Assembly (NCBI GenBank): GCA_964511535.1
Contig: CAZEFW010000038.1
Span: forward strand, 1-58,072
Length of the DNA stretch: 58,072 nt
Direction of reading: 5' to 3'
DNA from: CAZCFB01 sp964511535
GTDB taxonomy: Bacteria > Myxococcota_A > Polyangia > GCA-2747355 > CAZCFB01
Each line of letters opens with the position of its first letter. Within the stretch, counting starts at the first letter, position 1. The translations under genes were made by a program, and so were the position numbers. Of this stretch, positions 16,313 through 23,730 are shown in pieces. Below the pieces are notes generated by a model. It made no database searches, was not told the origin of the DNA, and saw only the letters and a list, made by a program, of their open reading frames with translations.

Positions 16313-17671
16313 ATGCGCACCGGCATCGTGGGGGGAAAACCGCTCACCGGCGCCGTCGTCGCGCTGGCGCTGCTTCTGGCGGCGAGCGAAGCGGCCGCCC
16401 AGCTGACCTACGCGGCCGCCCTCTCCCTGCGGGGGCAGTATCACTCCAACGTGTTCGCGACCCAGGGCGCCGAGGCGTCCACGGACTTCGTCACCGAGCT
16501 GGAGCCCTCGCTGCGACTGCGCCTGATCAAGCCGCGGGACCGCCTGGACCTGAACTACACCCTCGGCGTCCAGCTCTACAACAGAACGGTCGATCCGCTC
16601 ACCGGCGACAAGCTCTATGGGTACGCCAACCGGCTCCTGGCCGCCTACCAGCACCAGTTCAGCCAGCGCACGGTGCTGACCCTGGACAACCGCCTGGTGC
16701 AGGGCACCGAGAACACCCTGGTGCGCAGCGCGCTGACCATCGACGGCAGGCTGCAGCCCGGGCTCCCGCTGAGCAGCACCAACTTCGTGGCCGACTGGAT
16801 CGGCCTCGGCGTATCCCACCAGCTCACCCCCACCTGGCGGCTGAGCAGCGGCCTCACGGGGCGGGTGCACCGGGTCTACGATCTCGATCCGGGCGATCTG
16901 ACCCTGCCCCACCAGTACGGGGTGAGCTGGTCCGGCGCGGCCGGCTGGGCCTACCCCCGAGGCGAGATCTCCATGGGCCTCGACCTGGGGTGGGGCGCCT
17001 GGCAGACCGTGGACCCCGAGGGGACCGATCATCCGCTGCTGCACCAGGCCCTTGGCTCCCTCACCGCGGGCTGGACCTGGCGCCCCCTGGAGGTGCTCTC
17101 CACCTCGCTGGCGGCGGGGCTCTCGGCGCGGCTGACCCAGGCGGAGGAGGCCGTGGCCGGCCCCGGGTCGACCACCGTGCTGCGCGGCAGCGAGTTCACC
17201 CACGGGCTGGCGCCGGTTGGCCGGGCCGCCATGACGCTGGAGTTCGGCCCGGCCAGGACCTTGAACATTGGCTACCAGCACGCCTACAGCACCGACGTCG
17301 TCCTGGGCGGTGGCGTGCTCACCGGCCAGAGCGACACCCTGTTCGGGCGCTTGGCCTGGCGCGTGGGCCCCTGGACCATGGACGCCGGGGGCTCCTACTC
17401 CTACGTGCGCTTCTCCACCACCGACGGCGAGACCGTCACCGACGGCGCGCTGCACTGGGGCGGCGTGGGCGCGGGCATCTCCGTCGCCCTGCTTCGGGGG
17501 GTGTCCTCCGGGGCGAACTACCGGTTCGACATCCTCGAGCCGGTGGCCGGGGAGCAGGAGACGCTGCTGGAAGGCTACGATCGCCACCTGGTCACCCTGG
17601 GGGTGACGGTGACCTGGCCCCCGCCGCCGGATCAACAGGAGGGCGGACTGCTCAGCGGGTCGCAGCTCTGA
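16313..17671 (+). CDS. Outer-membrane beta-barrel protein
   Basis: A 452-residue protein with a clear signal peptide ending ASEAAAQ. It continues as alternating amphipathic strands with aromatic girdles (for example RLDLNYTLGVQLYN, TVLTLDNRLVQG and LNIGYQHAYS), a pattern of a 400+ residue barrel. It ends in a hydrophobic strand followed by a short tail. GGAGG stands 7 nt before the ATG. It resembles uncharacterised surface barrels annotated near exopolysaccharide or secretion genes, but no such gene is adjacent. Its 3' end overlaps the convergent phosphoesterase gene by 20 nt. Confidence 0.75.
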   Translation: MRTGIVGGKPLTGAVVALALLLAASEAAAQLTYAAALSLRGQYHSNVFATQGAEASTDFVTELEPSLRLRLIKPRDRLDLNYTLGVQLYNRTVDPLTGDKLYGYANRLLAAYQHQFSQRTVLTLDNRLVQGTENTLVRSALTIDGRLQPGLPLSSTNFVADWIGLGVSHQLTPTWRLSSGLTGRVHRVYDLDPGDLTLPHQYGVSWSGAAGWAYPRGEISMGLDLGWGAWQTVDPEGTDHPLLHQALGSLTAGWTWRPLEVLSTSLAAGLSARLTQAEEAVAGPGSTTVLRGSEFTHGLAPVGRAAMTLEFGPARTLNIGYQHAYSTDVVLGGGVLTGQSDTLFGRLAWRVGPWTMDAGGSYSYVRFSTTDGETVTDGALHWGGVGAGISVALLRGVSSGANYRFDILEPVAGEQETLLEGYDRHLVTLGVTVTWPPPPDQQEGGLLSGSQL

Positions 17672-18881
17672 AGGCGGCGGCCGCCGTCGATCCAGCCCGG
17701 CGGGACGCCCCGGCGCGGGTCAGGGTGAGGCGGTCGATGATGGCGCCGGACATGTCCAGGGTCCGCATCCGCAGGCGGGTCGCCGTGGCCACGAAGGTGG
17801 AGACGGTGCGCGCGCGCCGGATGAACTTGCGGTGCGGGTTGGCGCCGCCCTCCAGAGCCAAGATGCCGCCGGCGGTGCCCGCCACCAGGAAGTGTACGCC
17901 CCGGTCCTCGGAGCGCTCATAGACATGAGCGTGGCCAGCGATGACCAGGCGCACGCCGGCCCGCCGCAGCAGCGGCATGTACCGCTCCACCAGCGGGCCC
18001 GCGCGGTTCTGGGGCGAGTACCACGCGTTGGAGATGGAGCTCGAGTGGGGCGGGTGATGCATCATGGCCACGCGCCACCGCCCGGCGCGACCCACCCGGC
18101 GGTCCAGGGAGGCCAGCGCCGCGCGCAACCAGGCGAGCTGCGCCCGGTCGTAGGCCTCGTCCCCCAGGTCCTCGCTGTTGATCACGATGACGTCCACCGG
18201 TCCCGCGGAGAAGGTGAGCACGGGCGGCCCATCGCCCGGGGTGAGGTAGCGTCGATACTGGCGGTACCTGCGGTCGAGGAAGCGCTCGTGGTTGCCCACC
18301 GCGGGGATCATGGGGGCCCTGCTGATGAGCGGGGACATGGCGCGCAGGTAGGGGGGCCATTGCTCGGCGCAGCCGCCCTGGTTCACATGATCGCCGGGGT
18401 GGAGGACGAAGTCGTGGGCCTCGTCGGCCACCAGGCCCACCAGCCGGCGCACCGGGGCGAGGTCGCCCTGGGTATCGGAGATGACCACGAAGCGGGAAGT
18501 GGGCGCGTCCGCGCAGGGCGGCAGGTCGAGCCGCCGCCAGCCCCCGCCAGGGCGGACCCGGTAGCGGGCCGCGCCGGCACCCACGGCGTCGTCGCAGCGC
18601 CAGGGCAGCCGGGCAAAGCGCACCCCGCCTGCCTGCTGCGCGGCGATGGTCACCGTCTCGCCCGGCCGCCGGACCACGACCTGGCCGGCGCCACCGGCCA
18701 TGCGCCAGGGGCGCCACACCAGCAGCAGCCCCTTGCCCTCGGCGGCCAGCAGGTAGGGCGGCACCTCGAAGGCTCCGACCTGCGGGTCGAGAGAGGCGCT
18801 CACCCGGGCTCTGAGGCAGGAGCAGCCCGTGGCAAGCGTCAGCGTCGTGATCAGGATCCAGCGCACGGGAAAGGATGTCAC
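17652..18881 (-). CDS. Calcineurin-like metallophosphoesterase, lipoprotein
   Basis: A 409-residue protein with a lipoprotein signal (LATGC, Cys20). A beta-rich N-terminal domain (about 40-135, like the FN3-type domain of purple acid phosphatases) precedes the phosphoesterase core: ISDTQGD, HPGDHVNQG, VGNHE, MMHHPPH and GHAHVYER. The first motif has Gln where DxH enzymes have His, a variant also found in active purple acid-type enzymes. It probably cleaves phosphomonoesters or diesters outside the inner membrane. The basic C-terminal tail overlaps the convergent barrel gene. Confidence 0.85.
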   Translation of the reverse strand: MTSFPVRWILITTLTLATGCSCLRARVSASLDPQVGAFEVPPYLLAAEGKGLLLVWRPWRMAGGAGQVVVRRPGETVTIAAQQAGGVRFARLPWRCDDAVGAGAARYRVRPGGGWRRLDLPPCADAPTSRFVVISDTQGDLAPVRRLVGLVADEAHDFVLHPGDHVNQGGCAEQWPPYLRAMSPLISRAPMIPAVGNHERFLDRRYRQYRRYLTPGDGPPVLTFSAGPVDVIVINSEDLGDEAYDRAQLAWLRAALASLDRRVGRAGRWRVAMMHHPPHSSSISNAWYSPQNRAGPLVERYMPLLRRAGVRLVIAGHAHVYERSEDRGVHFLVAGTAGGILALEGGANPHRKFIRRARTVSTFVATATRLRMRTLDMSGAIIDRLTLTRAGASRRAGSTAAAAFRAATR

Positions 18882-18911
18882 CGGCGCAGGGTCGGGGCCA
18901 GCGGCGGGGCG

Positions 18912-20186
18912 TCAGCGGTCGGGACCCACCGGCTCGTCCAGCCGCGGGGACGTGCCGCGCAGCACCTCGTAGGCCACGCGGTTGCCGTACTGGGCGTTGC
19001 GCGACAGCGAGGAGTAGGTCAGGAACCGCACGCCAGGCGGGTGCTTGGCGCTGTCCGGCACGGTGGCGCGGTGGAAGCGGTTGGCCGCGATGTCGTGCAG
19101 CACCGCGGCCAGGGCGGCGTCGCCGGCGCCGTTGGTGTTGGCCATCCGGTCGGGGCCGCCGTGGTAGGGGTGGATGTGGGTGTAGATCTTCAGCGGGCGG
19201 TGGCAGTCGGCGCGGCGCATCAGCCGGCTGTACTCCCAGCGGTTGTAGTCGGGGACGGCGGCGGAGCGGAGCTGGTCCCGGGTGCGCCGGCGATGGCGGC
19301 GATCCACCCAGCCGCCGATGGTCATGCCGCGGGGGCCCTGGGTCACGATGACCAGGTCGGTCCACTCCAGGGCGCTGCGGCACGCCAGCAGGGCGTCCTG
19401 TTCGCCGGTCAGCGCCTCGGCCTCGCGGTCGTTCATGGCCGCGATGGTCACGTACCGCTCGAGGATCCGCTGCACCTCGGCTCGCTTGGCGCGCACCAGC
19501 CCGGCGGTGCCGAGCCCGAAGGCCACCGGCACGCCGGCATCGCTGGCCGTGGCCATCAGCTCCATGGTCGCGGCGGCGATGGGCCAGGCAGGATCGGCCA
19601 GTGTGTAGAGAGTGGTGACCACCGCGGCGGCCTCCTCGACACACCGGCGCGGCAGGTGCGCGGGGGCGTAGTCGTTGGATCCGCCCGGGGCGACGGCGAA
19701 GGTGCGCTCCCCGTCCTCGGAGATGAGGGTCACCGCCACGCCCATGCCGCCGGTCGCGGGCACCAGGTGGGACAGGTCCACCCCCTTGGGAGTCTGGGAC
19801 ACGAACTGGTAGGCCGGCCCGTGCAGGGGGATCGGATCCTCGATGGCGCCCAGGAGCAGCGACGCCTCGCCCGACAGCAGGCTGTAGTTGTTCAGGCTGT
19901 TTGCCACGCTCCCGCCCGGGGCGTAGCGGAACGGCAGCCCCTGCCGCTGGATCCGGCTCAGCAGGCGCTCAAGCTCGCCGTCGGAGAGGCGATCCGATTC
20001 GCCGGGCACGAGGCCGGCCTCCCTGATGAAGGCGGTGCTGGCGCGCACCTCCATGTCCACCAGCACCTGGTCCAGGCCCACCAGGCTCCAGCCCGGGCGC
20101 TCGGCCTCATCGCGCGGATCCACCATCACGGCCTCGCTGGAGACTGGGAAATAGTGCTTACGGATCCGCTGCCCGGGGAAGCGCAT
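18912..20186 (-). CDS. gsk: Inosine-guanosine kinase (PfkB family)
   Basis: A 424-residue kinase of the size of E. coli Gsk (434). The N terminus MRFPGQRIRKHYFPV and the internal AMNDREAEALTGE, IYTHIHPY and MANTNGAGDAALAALLHDI-like segments match Gsk as I know it. NTNGAGD contains the PfkB anion hole and catalytic Asp. It would phosphorylate guanosine and inosine for nucleotide salvage. The ATG at 20186 matches the family N terminus; a longer frame to 20288 would overlap the divergent phnW. The upstream region lacks a Shine-Dalgarno sequence. Confidence 0.88.
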   Translation of the reverse strand: MRFPGQRIRKHYFPVSSEAVMVDPRDEAERPGWSLVGLDQVLVDMEVRASTAFIREAGLVPGESDRLSDGELERLLSRIQRQGLPFRYAPGGSVANSLNNYSLLSGEASLLLGAIEDPIPLHGPAYQFVSQTPKGVDLSHLVPATGGMGVAVTLISEDGERTFAVAPGGSNDYAPAHLPRRCVEEAAAVVTTLYTLADPAWPIAAATMELMATASDAGVPVAFGLGTAGLVRAKRAEVQRILERYVTIAAMNDREAEALTGEQDALLACRSALEWTDLVIVTQGPRGMTIGGWVDRRHRRRTRDQLRSAAVPDYNRWEYSRLMRRADCHRPLKIYTHIHPYHGGPDRMANTNGAGDAALAAVLHDIAANRFHRATVPDSAKHPPGVRFLTYSSLSRNAQYGNRVAYEVLRGTSPRLDEPVGPDR

Positions 20187-20226
20187 GGTCCGCACAAGGT
20201 ACCACAACGGACCGAGCGCGCCGGGG

Positions 20227-20255
20227 TTGAACTGACGCCCCTGGTGAAGTATGAA
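20227..20255 (+). promoter_or_regulatory. Candidate promoter of the phosphonate operon
   Basis: TTGAAC (20227-20232), 17 nt spacer, TATGAA (20250-20255), 24 nt before the phnW ATG. A GGAGG Shine-Dalgarno sequence at 20270-20274 gives a normal short leader. No Pho box is recognisable. Confidence 0.45.
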
Positions 20256-20279
20256 CCGGGCATCCCAGCGGAGGTTCAG

Positions 20280-21410
20280 ATGGCCCAAAACGAGGCGCTC
20301 TCGACGGCACGAGACAAGCTGCTCTTCACCCCTGGTCCCCTAACCACCAGCGCCACCGTGAAGCAGGCGATGCTGCATGATCTCGGCTCCCGCGACGAGG
20401 CGTTCATCCGGGTGATCCGGCAGGTCCGGCGTCAGCTGCTCGGCCTGGCGGGCGTCGCCGCGCCGGGCCACGAGGCGGTGCTGCTGCAGGGCAGCGGGAC
20501 CTACGGGATCGAGGCGGTCATCGGCACCTTTACCCACCCGGGCGGGCGCTGGCTGGTGCCGATCAATGGCGCCTACGGCCGGCGGTTCTTGGCCATCGCC
20601 GAGGCGCTGGGCGTTGAGGCGCAGGCCCTCTCCTTCGAGGAGGACCAGCCGGTGGATCCCGACGCCATCGCCGGGGCCCTGGAGCGGGACCCGGGCCTGT
20701 CCCACGTGGCGCTGGTGCACTGCGAGACCACCACCGGGATCATGAACCCGCTGGAGGCCGTGGGGGCGATCACGCGCCGGCTCGGCCGCCACCTTTTCGT
20801 GGACGCCATGAGCAGCTTCGGCGCGGTGCCCCTGGACATGGCGGCCCACGGCGTCGACTCGCTGGTCTCCTCGGCCAACAAGTGCATCGAGGGGGTGCCC
20901 GGCTTCTGCTTCGTGCTGGCCACGCGGGCCGCGCTGGAGGCCGCCCGCGGCAACGCGCGCTCGGTGTGCTTCGACCTCGAGGCCCAGTGGCGCGGCCTGG
21001 AGCAGGACGGCCAGTTCCGCTTCACCCCGCCGACCCACAGCATCCTCGCCTTTCACCGGGCCCTGGCAGAGCTCGAGGCGGAGGGCGGCGTCCGCGGCAG
21101 GGGCGCGCGGTACCGGGAGAACCAGCAGGCGCTGGTGCGCGGCATGCGCGACCTCGGCTTCGTTGAGTACCTGGCCCCGGCGCTGCAGGGCCCGATCATC
21201 ACCACCTTTCGCTACCCGGACCACCCCCGGTTCGACTTCGAGGAGTTCTACCGCGCGCTGGCCGCGCAGGGTCACCTCATCTACCCGGGCAAGGTGGGCA
21301 GCGCGGACTGCTTCCGCGTCGGGTCAATCGGCCGCATCTTCCCCGGCGACATGAAGGGGCTGCTGGCGGCCGTCCAACACAGCCTGGCCGAGCTGGGCGT
21401 GGAACTTTGA
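20280..21410 (+). CDS. phnW: 2-aminoethylphosphonate--pyruvate transaminase
   Basis: A 376-residue fold-type I aminotransferase (family V) of normal PhnW length. LLFTPGPLTTS at the N terminus, D175 (FVDAMSSFG) and PLP lysine K201 in SSANKCIEGVPG are diagnostic. It moves the amino group of 2-aminoethylphosphonate to pyruvate and gives phosphonoacetaldehyde and alanine. It is the first gene of a three-gene operon with phnX and a PbfA-type lyase. GGAGG 5 nt before the ATG at 20280 decides the start within a much longer open frame. Confidence 0.93.
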   Translation: MAQNEALSTARDKLLFTPGPLTTSATVKQAMLHDLGSRDEAFIRVIRQVRRQLLGLAGVAAPGHEAVLLQGSGTYGIEAVIGTFTHPGGRWLVPINGAYGRRFLAIAEALGVEAQALSFEEDQPVDPDAIAGALERDPGLSHVALVHCETTTGIMNPLEAVGAITRRLGRHLFVDAMSSFGAVPLDMAAHGVDSLVSSANKCIEGVPGFCFVLATRAALEAARGNARSVCFDLEAQWRGLEQDGQFRFTPPTHSILAFHRALAELEAEGGVRGRGARYRENQQALVRGMRDLGFVEYLAPALQGPIITTFRYPDHPRFDFEEFYRALAAQGHLIYPGKVGSADCFRVGSIGRIFPGDMKGLLAAVQHSLAELGVEL

Positions 21411-21424
21411 GAGGGAGAGACGAG

Positions 21425-22258
21425 ATGGAGCACTGTACATACCGGCGCACCTACCGCGGCCCCCTGCGCGCCGTGGTGTTTGACATGGCGGGGACCGTCG
21501 TGGACTTCGGCAGCCGCGCCCCGGCCGGCGCCTTCGTCGAGCTCTTCGCCCGGCACAGCGTGGAGATCAGCGTGGCCCAGGCGCGGGAGCCCATGGGCCT
21601 GCACAAGCGCGACCATATCCGCGCCATCACGCGCATGACCGACGTGGCGGTGCAGTGGGAGGCGGCCACGGGCTCGCCCCCCGGCGAGGAGGACGTGGAG
21701 GCGATGTACGCCGAGTTCGAGCCGATCCAGATCGACGCCCTGCCCGGGCACGGCGAGGCGATCCCCGGCGCGGCAGACGCCCTGGCCCACCTGCGCAAGC
21801 TCGGCATCAAGGTTGCGTTCACCACCGGCTACAACCGGCCCATGATGGAGGTGGCGCTCAACTCCCTGGCGGCCCAGGGCGTCGAGCCGGACGCGGCGTT
21901 CTGCGCCGACGACGTCCCCGCGGGCCGCCCCGCGCCGTGGCTGATTTACCGCGCCATGGAGAAGCTGCAGGTCTACCCCCCCGAGGCGGTGCTCAAGGTG
22001 GGCGACACGCTTCCCGACATCGAGGCCGCGCTCAACGCCGGGGTGTGGGCCGGAGGGGTCACCGAGACGGGCAGCCTGGTGGGCCTGTCCGCGGAGGAGT
22101 TCGCCACCATGGAGGAGCCGCGCCGGGCGAAGCTGGTGGGCGCCGCCACGGAGAAGATGGCCCGGGCCGGCGCGCACCTGGTGGTGGGGGGCGTGCACGC
22201 CATGGGGGACATGGTGTTCGACCTGCACGGGAGGCTGACCCGCGGGGAGCGCCCTTGA
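21425..22258 (+). CDS. phnX: Phosphonoacetaldehyde hydrolase (phosphonatase)
   Basis: A 277-residue HAD-family enzyme. The nucleophile is D20 in VVFDMAGT, and the Schiff-base lysine is K61 in MGLHKRDHIRA. The D-to-K spacing of 41 equals that of D12 and K53 in the Bacillus cereus enzyme. GDTLPDIEA carries the C-terminal metal ligands. It cleaves phosphonoacetaldehyde to acetaldehyde and phosphate, the second step after PhnW. It starts 14 nt after the phnW stop behind GAGAGGGAGAG. Its stop overlaps the TTG start of the next gene. Confidence 0.94.
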   Translation: MEHCTYRRTYRGPLRAVVFDMAGTVVDFGSRAPAGAFVELFARHSVEISVAQAREPMGLHKRDHIRAITRMTDVAVQWEAATGSPPGEEDVEAMYAEFEPIQIDALPGHGEAIPGAADALAHLRKLGIKVAFTTGYNRPMMEVALNSLAAQGVEPDAAFCADDVPAGRPAPWLIYRAMEKLQVYPPEAVLKVGDTLPDIEAALNAGVWAGGVTETGSLVGLSAEEFATMEEPRRAKLVGAATEKMARAGAHLVVGGVHAMGDMVFDLHGRLTRGERP

Positions 22259-23559
22259 GCCGCGAGCGCCCTGACGCCAGCGAGGGCGACCTGAACCTCT
22301 CGCCCCTGCGCGGCCGCTACCGGGCGCGCTTCCCCGGCGATCAGGCCCTCGACATGCTCTCGCGGGACGAGGGCAGCTTCCTGCACCAGGCGCTCTCCAC
22401 CCCCTGCATCGACCTGCTCCAGGGCGCGTCTGGAGCGAGCCTGACCACCGCCGCCGGCAGGGAGCTGCTCGACTTCCACGGCAACAGCGTGCACCAGCTG
22501 GGGCACGGCCACCCGACGGTGGTGGCGGCCATCAAGGCCCAGCTCGACGCCCTGCCCTTTTGCCCCCGGCGCTACACCAACGCGCCGGCCATCGCGCTGG
22601 CAGAGCAGCTCGGGGGGCGATGGCCAGGCCCCGAGGGCAAGGTGCTGCTGGCGCCGGGCGGCACCGAGGCGGTGGGCATGGCGCTCAAGCTGGCGCGGGC
22701 GGCCACCGGGCGGTTCAAGACCATCTCTTTCTGGGGCGCGTTCCACGGGGCGTCCCTGGACGCCATCAGCGTCGGGGGCGAACGGATCTTCCGCCAGGGC
22801 GCGGGGCCCCTGTTGCCAGGGGCGATCCATGTACCGCCCCCGGGCGAGGCTGGCGCGGGGGAGCTGGGGACCCCGGAGTACATCGACTATGTCATGGAGC
22901 ACGAGGGGGACGTGGGCGCGCTCATCGCCGAGCCCCTGCGAAGCACCGTGGTGCGCCCATTCCCCGACGGGTACTGGCCCGCGGTGGCCGAGGTATGTCG
23001 GCGCCACGGGGCGCTGCTGATCTTCGACGAGATCCCGACCTGCCTCGGGCGCACAGGCCACCTGTTCGCCAGCGAGCTGGCGGGCGTGGCGCCGGACATG
23101 ATCTGTCTCGGCAAGGGGCTCGGCGGCGGCGTCTTCCCCCTGGCAGCCCTGGTGGCGCGGGCCGACCTCGACCTGGCGCGCGGCGGCGCCCTGGGACACT
23201 ACACCCACGAGAAGAGCCCGGTGGGCGCGGCAGCGGCGCTGGCCACGCTGGAGGTCATCGAGCGGGAGGGGCTGGTGCGACGGGCCAGGGACCTGGGCGC
23301 GGCGACCCTGGCCCGGCTCGAGGCCCTCGCCCGACGTCACCCGCAGGTGCATGAGGCCCGCGGGGTGGGTCTCATGCTGGCGCTGGAGCTCACCGACCCC
23401 GCCGCGGCGGAGCGCGCCCTCTACGCGGCCCTGGAGCGCGGCCTGAGCTTCAAGGTCTCGGCCGGCACCGTGCTGACCCTGTGCCCTCCATTGAATATAT
23501 CCGAGCCGGAGATGGACCGCGCGCTGGAGATCCTGGAGCAGGCGCTGCAGGTGGCGTGA
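22255..23559 (+). CDS. pbfA: PLP-dependent ammonia-lyase of the PbfA type, (R)-1-hydroxy-2-aminoethylphosphonate
   Basis: A 434-residue class III aminotransferase-fold protein with LLAPGGTEAVGMALKLAR, FDEIPTCLGRTG and PLP lysine K287 in CLGKGLGGG. Proteins of this type next to phnW-phnX have been described as PbfA, a lyase turning (R)-1-hydroxy-2-aminoethylphosphonate into phosphonoacetaldehyde and ammonia. The assignment rests on fold plus operon context; a true transaminase is the alternative. The start is taken as the TTG overlapping the phnX stop (TTGA), with GGGGAG upstream. The next in-frame ATG would remove 33 residues. A hairpin follows the stop directly. Confidence 0.8.
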   Translation: MSRERPDASEGDLNLSPLRGRYRARFPGDQALDMLSRDEGSFLHQALSTPCIDLLQGASGASLTTAAGRELLDFHGNSVHQLGHGHPTVVAAIKAQLDALPFCPRRYTNAPAIALAEQLGGRWPGPEGKVLLAPGGTEAVGMALKLARAATGRFKTISFWGAFHGASLDAISVGGERIFRQGAGPLLPGAIHVPPPGEAGAGELGTPEYIDYVMEHEGDVGALIAEPLRSTVVRPFPDGYWPAVAEVCRRHGALLIFDEIPTCLGRTGHLFASELAGVAPDMICLGKGLGGGVFPLAALVARADLDLARGGALGHYTHEKSPVGAAAALATLEVIEREGLVRRARDLGAATLARLEALARRHPQVHEARGVGLMLALELTDPAAAERALYAALERGLSFKVSAGTVLTLCPPLNISEPEMDRALEILEQALQVA

Positions 23560-23560
23560 T

Positions 23561-23581
23561 CCCACGATCCGCCTTCGTGGG
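23561..23581 (+). terminator. Hairpin after the phosphonate operon
   Basis: CCCACGA and TCGTGGG form a perfect 7-bp stem with a 7-nt loop, starting 2 nt after the pbfA stop codon. The following sequence has no strong T run, so termination may be weak or factor-aided. Confidence 0.5.
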
Positions 23582-23650
23582 TGTTACCTCCCCTTCCCAA
23601 TAGAAGCGCATCACAGGGACCTGCAGGAAACACTCTGCGGTTTGCGCCTC

Positions 23651-23672
23651 TGGAATTTGCACGGAAATTCCA
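23651..23672. repeat. Inverted repeat TGGAATTT-N6-AAATTCCA
   Basis: A perfect 8-bp inverted repeat with a 6-nt centre lies 59 nt before the lipoprotein ATG at 23731. It is AT-rich in a GC-rich region and could be an operator or a leader hairpin. No -35/-10 pair could be fixed around it. Confidence 0.5.
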
Positions 23673-23730
23673 CGACGCCGCCCCGGCCCGGAAGTTGCTC
23701 CTTGTCGGCCAAACAATCAAAGGAGCGACC

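Noticed and set aside
16280..17635. A 451-codon minus-strand open frame opposite the beta-barrel gene.
   Set aside because: No motif or signal, low-complexity composition; the plus-strand frame has signal peptide, Shine-Dalgarno sequence and barrel pattern.
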